From contig CAJNDS010000424.1 in assembly GCA_905221605.1 (NCBI GenBank), positions 622,978 to 686,977 on the forward strand: a DNA stretch of 64,000 bases. The letters run 5' to 3'. Made by a program: the position numbers and the translations under genes. Of this stretch, positions 33,593-43,094 are shown piece by piece (the stretch's first letter is position 1; the number at the start of each line of letters is the position of its first letter). This DNA comes from Symbiodinium natans (lineage: Eukaryota; Sar; Dinophyceae; Suessiales; Symbiodiniaceae). Below the pieces are notes generated by a model, which saw only the letters and a program-made list of their open reading frames with translations, did not search any database and was not told where the DNA came from.

Positions 33593-33693
33593 ACCCTAAA
33601 CCCTAAACCCTAAACCCTAAACCCTAAACCCTAAACCCTAAACCCTAAACCCTAAACCCTAAACCCTAAACCCTAAACCCTAAACCCTAAACG
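33549..33693 (-). repeat. Telomere-type array: CCCTCAA units followed by CCCTAAA units
   Basis: Six CCCTCAA units (33549-33592) then about 14 CCCTAAA units. The sharp boundary indicates unit-level amplification of a variant. Confidence 0.95.
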
Positions 33694-35592
33694 TTTCGAA
33701 TTCCCAATCTGTTCTGGAAGCTGCCAAGATGTTCCTTCCTTGATGTATTACCTTAATAGGGATTAGGGTTCATTTGGTCCTCAAGGTTGTATCAGCTCAA
33801 ATCACATGGATTCACCAACCTTGCGGACTCCAAGGACCTCGAAAGAGAGTGGATCCCGCAAGCGTCACCCCCCAAAAACCTATCCATAGGCGCTTTGTCG
33901 CCTTTGAAAACGGCAGTTAGCGTTTAGGACTTAGGCGGTCAGTTTGACATGAGTCCTGAACCTCGTCCACTCTTGTCAAGCGAATCATGCAGGGCCGGCC
34001 TGCAAAGCCGCCAAAGGCCTCAACCCCCTACACCCTAAACCCTAAACCCTAAACCCTAAACCCTAAACCCTAAACCCTAAACCCTAAACCCTAAACCCTA
34101 AACCCTAAACCCTAAACCTGCCTAAACCCTTAACCCCCGCATCTCACCCCCACAGTCCTCACCCAGAACTGTCGCCTGGAAGCTCGCACGGGTATCTTTG
34201 CGCTCCTCGCACCCTGAACCGGGTTTAGGGTTTCGGGTTTAGGGTTTAGGGTTTGCGGGTTTAGGGTTTGCGGGTTTAGGGGTGGCACCTGAAACCGTGA
34301 GGTGGGAGAGCACCTTCTGGAAGATGCTGGAGGAGTCCAAGTGCTGCTTGATTTGCAGCCGAGCTGTGCTCCAGTGCAGCGTTCTCCGTCGCCCCCCCCC
34401 CCCCCCACCGCCCCCTTCTGGTATTCCCCCGCGCGGAGCACCCCTAAGAACCTAAGCCCTCACCCCTAAACTCTAACCCATGTAAACCCTAAACCCGCCG
34501 ACCATGAAACACAGGGGGGGATGGGGAGAAACCCTAAACCCGAAACCTACACCCAAAACCCGCCATGAACCACAGGAAGAAGAGAAATACCATTGTGAGG
34601 AGCGCATGAATGCTGGCATAGAAACCCTATAAACCCTGAACTTCTGCCCTACCTGCACACGGCCCATGGAACCCTCAAGGCGATCCAAAAAAAAGCGGAG
34701 AAAATCTGAAGTCGATCCCAATTTACCCCCAAAAAAGGCTCCTCCACGCCCCCCCCCCCCCCCCCAAAAAAAAAAAAAAAAAATCAGCAAAGCACGAAAG
34801 GTATTGAACCCTCCCCAATACCAGATACTTACCCTAAAGCCATCATCCAACAACGCCCTGAAACCCAGAAAAAAAGTGATGAACTAACATCTCTATCCCC
34901 TTTATGACGTGTCCGAACCCCAATAACCCCAAACTGCCCCAACAAAAACTAAACACCCCATGCACCCGGTCAGCATGTTCTAAAGAACCCAATAGGCCCC
35001 CCCCCCCCCCCACACAAAAAAAAAAAAAAAAAACACGCCAAGGCGACGATTGGAGCTTCCAAGGTCCCACACCCCAGTCACAGTTGGGGTCGGGATAGGG
35101 GGGTTTAGGGTTTGAGGCTTGGGACTTATAGGGCTTGGGGCTTAGGGCTTAGCGCTTATGGAGGGTTGGAGGGTTTGGCGTTGTTGGAGTGCTCCTGCAT
35201 GTGGGGACAAAATGAGCCCTGGACAGCTTTATTTGTGTGTACGCCTCGTATGGATTCCTGGCCACTTCTGTACAAGCCTCTTGCATCAACAACAAAAAAG
35301 GGTGCTCACGTCCCAGATCGCGGGAAATTGTGCACGGGGGTGGAGAGGAGGAGGGGGTGAAGTGGGTAACCCATGTGCTGCCTCCAGGTCATACCATCTG
35401 AGAATCTGAGAGACCTGTCAGATCATCAGTAGGCAAGCTACAAGTCGGCATCTATTCACTGGGTGTTCCTGACACCCTTGAAGTGCACAGGGCCCTTGAG
35501 GTCATAGGTGGCATGAGGACTGAGACGCGAACACTTCCTCCCCGGCTGTAAAAGTGGGACGACTGGTGGACATGCAGCTGCGAAGTGAACAT

Positions 35593-35683
35593 GGGGGGTC
35601 TACGAAAACAAGGGACCCCGAAAATAGACCCCAAATAGTAGCGTTCCCCCCAATAAGGTGCCCCTAATTTCGGAAACCCCCCC
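35593..35683 (-). mobile_element. MITE family C, reverse copy
   Basis: GGGGGTCTACGAAAACAAGG at the left, CCCTAATTTCGGAAACCCCC at the right. Confidence 0.7.
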
Positions 35684-36067
35684 AAATCAGACTGCATGTG
35701 AGCTGCCGAGCGGCCTGACTGTCGCTGGATCAAGCGAAAGTCGTCTCAGGCTTCATCGACCAAGGCATCCTCAAGTGCCCCCAATGTTTCAAAGGCAGAA
35801 CTGCGACTGCGACATTTGATCCTCGGAATTTTCACATCCGCATGGATTCGCCGTTGTCTTGCATTGTTTCGTGCCCTGAACATCCCTGAGCCCTGACAAC
35901 TCTTAGCTGACTCCGTGCGCCTTCGAAGCCGCTCCACAGACATGTTGGGTGAGCAGCCGGCCCCCGAAGCCAGGCCCATGATTTGGCAACCCCTGCAGCG
36001 CTAAAGCATGCGGATTTGGGGTTTAGGGTTTAGGGTTTAGGGTTTAAAACGTGCAGCCAGGCCGAGG

Positions 36068-36628
36068 ATGCTGGGAAGGTACCGGGGGCATACCCTGCTA
36101 CTGATCCTGGGTCTTTACATCGTCAGCCGGCGCTTGGTAAGCTCAGCTCCTGTGCTTGGCGTTGGCGTGGGCACGTCAAGCTCTGAGTTGCAAGAGCTGG
36201 AAAGCAGGATCAACCAGAGCAAGGTGTTTGTGGTCTCCAAGCAGTGGTGCCCGTTCTGCCAGCGTTTGAAGCTGGTGCTCGCCAAGCTTGGGGTTCAAGC
36301 GGATGTCCTGGAGCTTGAAGATATGAACCAGCATCCGCTTGTCAAGGACGAAGGAGCTGTTCTGGACTACATGCTCAGTCGGACTGGCGCACGCTCGGTC
36401 CCGCGCCTCTTCATTGCCGGCAAGTTCATTGGGGGATGCGCCGCTTTCCTGCATTGCGTTCAGTCATGCTAGCCCAGAGCTGCGTAGAGTTCGGGGGGGG
36501 GGGGGGGGGGGGACCCTGAACCCTAAACCCCAAACCCCAAACCACGGTCCCTGCATGAGGACGACGCTGTGAGCATGGCAGGATCGGGAGAGCTTCAAAA
36601 GCGCCTCAAAGAGGCCGGCGCTTTGTGA
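36068..36628 (+). CDS. Glutaredoxin, dithiol type, with N-terminal membrane anchor or signal
   Basis: Two exons: 36068-36439 and 36560-36628 (146 codons). Glutaredoxins reduce disulfides or glutathionylated proteins using glutathione. The active site CPFC lies near residue 60 in VSKQWCPFCQRLK. The cis-proline loop is SVPRLFIAGKFIGGC near residue 115, completed across the intron to GGCDD, the glutathione-binding motif. The end LQKRLKEAGAL is the usual last helix. Residues 8-23 (TLLLILGLYIVSRRLV) are hydrophobic, suggesting a signal anchor and action in the secretory pathway or an organelle. ATG at 36068 follows an AG-bounded leader that could take a spliced leader. The intron (36440-36559) has a GC donor, an AG acceptor, a poly-G run and CCCTAAA-type units. 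Without splicing the frame would end early in an unrelated tail. Family assignment is secure; location is inferred. Confidence 0.9.
36440..36559 (+). other. Glutaredoxin intron: GC donor, poly-G and telomere-type units
   Basis: TGC|GCCGCT ... CATGAG|GAC. It contains about 25 G (36487-36512) and CCCTGAACCCTAAACCCCAA units. Splicing here restores GGC-DD exactly, which is why the boundaries are trusted. Confidence 0.85.
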
Positions 36629-37954
36629 ACGGGCTGCAGCGGAAAGAGAGGCGCAAGGAGCTGTCGGAGCGTGCTGTAGCCGGCAAAAAATAGCCGCCTG
36701 GAGCTGTTCCTGACAAGAGCGCGTGCATCTGATCCAGAAGTTTTGATCCAGCGTTTGCTGTGAAGTTGCAGTCTGCGCTGCATGTGTTGTGAAGCCATGC
36801 GGGTCTGTTCAGCCACTTGCTGCCGCGTGAGCATTGCCCAGCGCCTTGAAGTGACTTCAGCTCAAATCCGTGTGAGTTGTCTGATTGAAGACCCGAGTCT
36901 CCTTGCGTTGCCATGGAGCTTTCTTGCTTGCAACAGCAGCTCGCGGAGAGCGCACCTCGGAACGGCACAGCAGCGTAGGAACACACAGGATTCCTCATGA
37001 CCTCAGCAAAGTTAGCAAAGGAGTTGAGGCAAGGGCTTGCGTGAATAGAGTCACAGCGGAGTGCACACCGACACCAGAAGTGAGGACTCCGATGGCGAGC
37101 TCCTGTCTACGGGTGAGAACCTGAGTGAGGCGCGGGTGCTGCAATGAAAGGTAAACAGGGATTCGAGTTTGTTTTCGAGCACGCTGCGCGCATAACATGA
37201 CAAATTAATGGACCTCTTCAGGCAAAAGTGTGCACACAAGCGAGAGGCTGAGCCCTAGGATGAAGCGATTTGCAAACCCTCTGCGGGCCATCGCTGCAAG
37301 TTGTCCATCTGCAAGCTGTACCCGTGTTTGTCCTGAAAGATCCCAAAATAGCTGCGCAAGCCCAGCAGATAGTAGGCACGGGTGTCCTGTGTGTTTTCCT
37401 AAACAGTCTCGGGAGCGAGGTTGTCTTGAAGTAGTCCTTGGGGTGGCCAGAGCCTATATGCGGGAACCTCTTAATGATCTTGATGCCGACGATGGCCGTG
37501 TCTGTCGGCAGCCTGTGCAAGATGTCTTGCTTATTGGCAGATTCCTACTTTGTGTTTCCTTCCGGGGCGTTGGTGACAATGCTAAGGTACCTGTAGTAGG
37601 ATGCCACGCCCTCTCCTACTAGTAGTGTGCTTCTCATCCTGAGATTTTTGCAGGAGAACGAGCACAGCGCGGCGCCGTTCTCCCCCAGTTCTCGGACTCA
37701 CCGAGGCTATCCGACCTTCTTGGTCGTTTGTTCTTGACCGTTTCGCCCTTCCCTGCGGGCCTCCTGATTTTGTCTTCATTCCATCTTTTTCTCTGTGGCA
37801 GGCAGCAACGGACGCCGGACCCGCCTCCGCACGCGATCTGACGTGCAGGAGGCTCTCTCGGCGCCCGCGGCGCTCTGCCAAACCGTGCAATCGAAGCCGC
37901 GTCAACCTCGAGGCTCAGCTGTATACTGCAGACTTATTGCAGGTGATCCGCTTC
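36629..37954. other. Unassigned region between two genes
   Basis: It contains no telomere tract, unusual for this window. A coding-like stretch ending in TGA is visible at about 37051-37143 (HTDTRSEDSDGELLSTGENL). Other long frames on both strands (37218-37622) lack motifs. The 5' exons of the following DHHC gene may lie here: 37802-37954 is open in the DHHC frame. Confidence 0.5.
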
Positions 37955-39621
37955 ATGGAGGGGGAGGAGGACGACATGGGCTCCCCATCGGCCAAGACGG
38001 AGACCGAGGCCAGGTGCTTGTGGCAACATTGTCTGTGTTCGTCGCGCGGTGCGCTGCGAAGGCCCCAGCACAGACGACGTGCTGGGACAGGATTGACCCT
38101 CGGTTGCTTCCTGTGGTCCTCACCGTGTCGTTGCTCTCCAGCGCAACGTGCTGGTTTTTTCTCCAGTGCCCGTTGCTGAGTGACTTGGCCCATTTTTCAT
38201 GCGCACACGTCGCACAGCAGCATGCAGGACCAGTAGCTAATTATGCCATGCGAAAGCACACATACGCACATCGACGTACCCAATAAATCTCGGACGAGGT
38301 GAGAAAGGCATCGGCGCGCTCAGCAGTCTGCGTGCTGGAGCGGCCATGCCATTTATGCTGGCGTTCGGCCGGAAGCTCGATTCTCCGACTTTTGGCGCAG
38401 AGCCCTGGCACCTCATTGCCTCTCGCCTGCAGGTCTCATGGCCTTCGCCAGCAAGGTGGACCCGGGTATGGTTCCGGAAGGGGATCCGGACCGACCCATC
38501 GAGCGGTCCTACAAATCATCGCAGCTCCTCGTCTCTGCCATGACCCTTCGTCTCCGTCACACTTGAGATCATCATGTTTTTCCTGCATGCATTGTGTTTT
38601 TTTTGGGGTGCTCACGTGAGGTTTCCGCGGCGTATACGCAGATTCTCGACCTGCAACTGTGGCAGGGACGTCTCCAGCGACAGCAACACGTGAAACCCAG
38701 CACGCGTTTTGCGTGTGCCTGGTCGCACGCCCGGAATCCAAGGATACGACCACTTCTGCCGATGGTTGCTCAATGGCATCGGTTTATACAATCACCGCGC
38801 GCCTTGGTTTAACAGTGAGGTGCCCCTATGTGCCCCATGAAACATTGCTTCAGGAATTCTTCATGCTATTGATGGTGTTTACCTTCATGGTGGCAGGAAG
38901 TTGCTTGGCAAAACTTCACTGTCAAGCCGACACTCTACTGCGTGGACGGTTTCTGCCCTTGTCCGTCGTTCATCAGCTGAGGCTCGATTGTGGATGTGTA
39001 CCTTCTCACAGCTTTCTTGCACCCTGAACACTGGGCCCGGGCCCCGGCTCCTGGCATACCCAAAGAGCCTACTATCCCTTAATTAAGGAATACACCTTAT
39101 TGTATTAAAGGAATCCTGAATATGATTTAGGGTATATTCCTTCATTAAGGGGTATTGGGCTTTTTGGGTAGAGCTTCCATGGAAAGTCTTTTGCACAGCG
39201 TCGGAAGCTGAGAGCCAGCTGGAGCCCAGGTGGTGGAGTGCTTGCTGGCCGCTGGGCTAGAGACATCGGGTGCACCCCTGCAAGACTCCCCTAAACCCTA
39301 AACCCTAAACCCTAAACCCTAAGCATCTCGCCCATGAAGACGAGGTTGGCCACCTGGCCTACTTGGGCGTATTTGCGTACGGCCTGCTGCCAATCGTACG
39401 TCTGCATGTCGCATTTGTTTCGAGGACACGCGCCGTGCACCTTCCCATGCTGGATTACGGATTGCCGCCCGCGATTTTTTCCACATTTTTCCTGCGTGTG
39501 GAGGAATGAGCTAGCAAACGAATGGAAAGACGACCTCAACTATGTCGTCGACGATTTGGAGTGGGGCACTCAGTTCTCCTGCCTGTGTGTGTGCATGGAT
39601 CGGGCATGGCTCCTGCGCTAG
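37955..39621 (+). CDS. DHHC-type protein S-acyltransferase (palmitoyltransferase)
   Basis: It attaches palmitate to cysteines of membrane-associated proteins. Inferred exons: 37955-38013, 38091-38179, 38433-38555, 38743-38798, 38854 to an unfixed end, 39324-39424, 39504-39621. Phases agree through the first five. Order of motifs: first transmembrane segment LLPVVLTVSLLSSATCWFFL, the family DPG motif (KVDPGMVPEGDPDRP), catalytic core YDHFCRWLLNGIGLYNHR joined to EFFMLLMVF (transmembrane), AYLGVFAYGLLPIVR, then RLHVAFVSRNELANEWKD. DHFC replaces DHHC, and NGIG lacks the cysteine of the usual NCIG. Two introns use GC (38799) and GA (39425) donors. MITE A and a CCCTAAA tract ending CCCTAAG|CAT fill the intron before 39324. 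The start ATG and the exon after 38854 are uncertain, and the last stop may be intronic. Family call strong, gene model partial. Confidence 0.75.
39059..39168. mobile_element. MITE family A copy inside a DHHC-gene intron
   Basis: CCCAAAGAGCCTACTATCCC to GGGGTATTGGGCTTTTTGGG, palindromic, 110 bp. It lies between the EFFM exon and the exon at 39324. Confidence 0.85.
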
Positions 39622-41581
39622 AACTGAGCATCCGTCCCGAGCACATGTGAGCACTCAGGATGGGCACCTCGAAGTGGGTCGGAGAGCTGGACACTGAAGA
39701 GTTTAATGAGAAGTTCGACAGATTTCGCTACGCCCCGTGGCATTCACCATCTAGTCTAGACCCTATAATTTCCTAGACCCTGAGCCCGACTCCGATGAGC
39801 AACTGTCGAATGTCTAGTTCGGGTTGCGGCGCAGGGCTGAGTCAGCGGGAGTTGGTCTAAACCCTAAACCCTAAACTTAACCCTAAACCCTAAACCCTAT
39901 AATCCTATAATCCCTAAACCCTACATCCCCCTAACCCCTGAACTAAGGAACCCACGCGAAATCGCTGGGACCAGGGCTGGCAGATGAGACTGGTCCGCAC
40001 GGAGCGTGGCAAGGCATCCTCACAATCTCGGTTGCTTCCGAAATTCTATTGTAAACAATATAGTTGTTGGCCTGGAGTGCGCAGGGCAAGCATTGGGCAT
40101 GGGCACGACCGTGAGCCAAGATGATCCAAGGAACTGCTACTTGTTCTGGTGTGTCCCAAGATGGGACAGACACCAAACGGGAGAGTTTTAAGCTGAGGCT
40201 TGCGCAATCGTAAAGGTCCCATGAAATTCGTGAGTGGCGCCCGCCGCGAAACATGGCGGCGTGGCGCATATGGTGACAAAGCGCGCGACATGCGCAGCTA
40301 CAAAGTGCAGAGGGTAGAGGCGGGCCGTGAGGGCCTCGTCCTATCATGTCGTCGACATCCTGGGTGACAGGATGTTCTTGGCATCCGATCGATAGCTCGC
40401 AGCATCCAGGAATGAAGCCTCTTTTAGGTCTTAGATGTCTTCACGCAGCAAAATACTACGCAGCAGGCTAGAAGATTCGAAGGTGTTCTCAGGCAAATTC
40501 CGGAACGCGAGCAGAGCAGCAAAAGTCGGTCCCAAGATGGGACTGAAGGACTGGGTGAGCGACGCTGCGAGACCTGCGGCGTGGCCAGCCCACTTTCTGT
40601 GTCAATGCGTCCATGCGCCAGCGAGCAGCCAGCTGTGTGAAAGAGGTGGGCCTTGCTGCAGTCTCCTGGATAAACAATTATAAGCAAGGTAGCCGAAACA
40701 GTACAGACAAAGTGCAGGAGGCAGGCCGTGACCTTGGAGGCAGGATGCTGTTGGCATCCGTTAGCTCGCAGCATCCGTGTGAACGAGGCCTCCTGTAGGT
40801 CCTACGTATAGCTGTCCTATAGCAGTTCCAGTTCATAGTCTGCAGCAGGCTTGAAGAGTCGAAGATGTTCTCAAAGAAATTCCGGAACGCGAGCTGAGCA
40901 TCAGTGGCAGCTGCTCCTGTGCGCACGCGGGGGCGTCCCAAGATGGGACTGAAGCACCCGACCAGACCTCAACCACTGCGTGCCAGCGACGCTGCGAAAC
41001 ATGCGGCGTGGCCAGCCCCCCTTTTCTGATCTTTCTGCCTCCATGCCCCACACGCCAGCGAGCGCCGGACCCATGCCCAGCTGTGTGAAAGAGGTGGGCC
41101 GTCTTTGTGCAGGCTCCTGGGTTTAGGGTTTTGGGTTTTGGGTTTATAAGCAAGGTATAGCAGAACTATTCGACCACCCACTAACTCTGCACGGAAGATT
41201 CTGAGCCAAAGCAACACCACGCCGAACTGCCCTGCCTAGTCGTTCCGACTCGAGCCTCTGGCGTTCCGTTTCGATTCACAAAAGCCTGAAAAACCCCGAA
41301 TCTTCAACCCCGGACCCTAAACATCCTCATCAAAATCCGGCAGTGTTAGCTGATGTTACTGCATTGCCGTACGATGCAAGCATAAAACTGTTGCTCAGGA
41401 TTCTTGAAGACCACCTGCATCCCGAAAATCTTCATCCCTCACTCCAGTAAAGCCTCAACATGTCATAAAGTTTGATTCCCATCAAACAGCCTAACCCTAA
41501 ACCCTAAACCCCAAACCCCAAACCCTAGTACAGGACATCGGCCCTCAGGGCTACGAGTTTGGACCCGAAGCATCGTTATCT
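39622..41581. repeat. Three diverged tandem units of roughly 430 bp and telomere tracts
   Basis: CCCAAGATGGGAC, then GCGACGCTGCGA and GCGGCGTGGCCAGCCC, then CAGCTGTGTGAAAGAGGTGGGCC recur at about 40130-40290 (weak), 40500-40690 and 40880-41155. No protein is recognised in either strand. The third unit carries a telomere-type insertion (41119-41141). CCCTAAA tracts at 39860-39930 and 41493-41527. Confidence 0.65.
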
Positions 41582-41692
41582 CCCCTAAGGATCCATGTAC
41601 CTTTCTGGTTTCTTCTTGGGCTTCAAAGGGGTTCCTATATAGTAGCTTTAGGGCCCAAGTATATACTATATAGGTACATGGATCCTTAGGGG
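41582..41692. mobile_element. Palindromic element with perfect 21-bp arms
   Basis: CCCCTAAGGATCCATGTACC(T) at 41582-41602 is exactly inverted at 41672-41692. The loop has a second pairing, CTATATAGTA against TACTATATAG. It lies 35 bp upstream of the ATG at 41727. Confidence 0.8.
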
Positions 41693-41726
41693 AAACCCCC
41701 AAAGCCCGACACCTTCAAAGCGCGCC

Positions 41727-41809
41727 ATGGCCGGCTCAGCGTTGCTGCGCAGCTCGGCCGCGGGCGGCCTGGCGCTCGCGGCGCTGCAGCTGCGTGGGCC
41801 CAAGGTTGG
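41727..41809 (+). CDS. Candidate first exon: N-terminal hydrophobic leader, telomere-repeat donor
   Basis: ATG at 41727 starts MAGSALLRSSAAGGLALAAL, then QLRGPKVG, in GC-rich sequence. This is a short Arg/Ser/Ala presequence typical of a mitochondrial or plastid/secretory leader. The frame ends GTT GG at 41809 and the next bases are GTTTAGGGTTTATAGGG, so the donor is the first unit of a telomere-type tract (phase 2). Downstream exons are uncertain: 42547-42620 is open in two frames and 43018-43094 is coding-like. The product is not recognised. Confidence 0.45.
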
Positions 41810-43017
41810 GTTTAGGGTTTATAGGGTTTATAGGGTTTTATAGGCTTTATAGGGTTTTTAGGGTTCATAGGGTTTATTGGGTTTATCGGGTCTTTCAGGG
41901 TTTTTTACGGTTTTTAAGGTTTATAGGGTTTATAGGGTTTATAGGGTTTTTTTTCAGGGTTTTTACGGTTTTTTAGGGTTTATAGGGTTTTTGGGGCTTT
42001 TAGGGTTTATAGGGTTGGTAGGGTTTACAGGGTGTATAGGCTTCAGGCTTCAGGCTTGGCCCTCAATGCAAAATCGGCTATCAGTTTTCAGCTTCAGGGT
42101 TGATGTAGATGATATTTAGGGTTTAGGGTTTAGGGTTTAGGGTTTAGGGTGTGTATAGACATACAAGATGGTAGTCCGGGTACTTCGGGGGGGGGTCCAG
42201 GTGGGCTGGCAAAGGGTTTCGAGGTGTAAGCATGGTACTTGGGCTCCCTAAACCACCATCCCTCTCAAAGCCTGAACACTAAACCCGAAACCCTATAAAC
42301 AACTTGAAAAAAAGCCCTTCCCCAAGAAAGCACAAGGAGCAATAATAAGCAATAAGAATGCCCACCCAAACTTCACCCGCCCCCCCCCAACAAAAAAACA
42401 AGTAAACCGAAAACTAAACCAAAAACAAGAAAACAAAACAAAAACAAAGTCGCTGCAAGCTCCCTAAATCCCTTGAACCTTTGAAGCCGCTTAGATCTTC
42501 AGCCCTTAAACCCCAACCCCACAAACCCCAACCCGTAAGACTTGAGGCCGTGGTTTCCTCGCACATCCGTCTTCAAGCAGTTGCTGGCCAGATCGGGGCC
42601 CAGAGGGCCTTAGGAGCTTTTAGTTTCGGGGCTTCAGGGTTTTAGGGCTTACTTTAGGGTTTTGAGGTTTTGTTTTGTTGTTAAGGGGCTTTTAGTGTGG
42701 GGTCTTCAGGGTTTTAGGGCTTACTTTAGGGTTTTAAGGTTTAGTTTTTTTTGTCTTGTTGTTAAGGGACAGGATTTTTGCGGGGCTAGGGCTCGAAACG
42801 ACCTGAACCCTACACCTCAAACCCCATGCACCTCACATCCTAAACCCCCAAGAGCCGAACCCTGAAGCCCAAGCTAAATTCCCAACAGATCTTTGCACCA
42901 CCAAGCCCAAGAACTCTCCCACCAAGGGGTTTTCTATGACCTTTTTGGAACGGTTTAGGGTTTAGGGTTTATATAGGGTTTAGGGGTTGAGGGTAAAAGG
43001 AGAGCCCTGGCCCTGAG
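41810..43017. repeat. GTTTATAGGG-type and TTTAGGG repeats
   Basis: A drifted GGGTTTATA array at 41810-42040 (its translation gives FIGFIGF-type repeats), pure TTTAGGG at 42116-42150, then A-rich and G-rich sequence. At 42547-42620 an open frame in two registers follows TTGAG. TTTAGGG again at 42950-42990. Confidence 0.7.
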
Positions 43018-43094
43018 GCTGCCTGCTGGGCTACCTGACGAGTGTCCTGGATGGCTCTGAGAAGCGACCCGGCTGCCGCCGGAGCCTTACAGTG
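43018..43094 (+). CDS. Candidate exon ending on a telomere-repeat donor
   Basis: After CCCTGAG (43017) the frame contains GCLLGYLTSVLDGSEKRPGC then RRSLTV, ending GTG at 43094 with GTTTAGGG following (phase 0). It could belong with the first exon at 41727. Not recognised. Confidence 0.35.

Larger units (their letters stand above)
30728..36067. repeat. 5.3 kb of repeats without a defended gene
   Basis: GTTTGGGGG array 31133-31238; MITE A-like 31340-31448; MITE C 31537-31637; long CCCTAAA tracts 31751-31852, 32971-33104, 33549-33693 (with CCCTCAA variants at the start) and 34022-34120; TTTAGGG 32518-32580; MITE D with telomere insert 33171-33318; MITE C 35593-35683. At 35745-35900 frames are open on both strands without a decisive choice. 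Confidence 0.7.

Noticed and set aside
37218-37622. Overlapping 100- and 130-codon frames on opposite strands
   Set aside because: No motif, no supported splice sites, and neither strand clearly better than the other.
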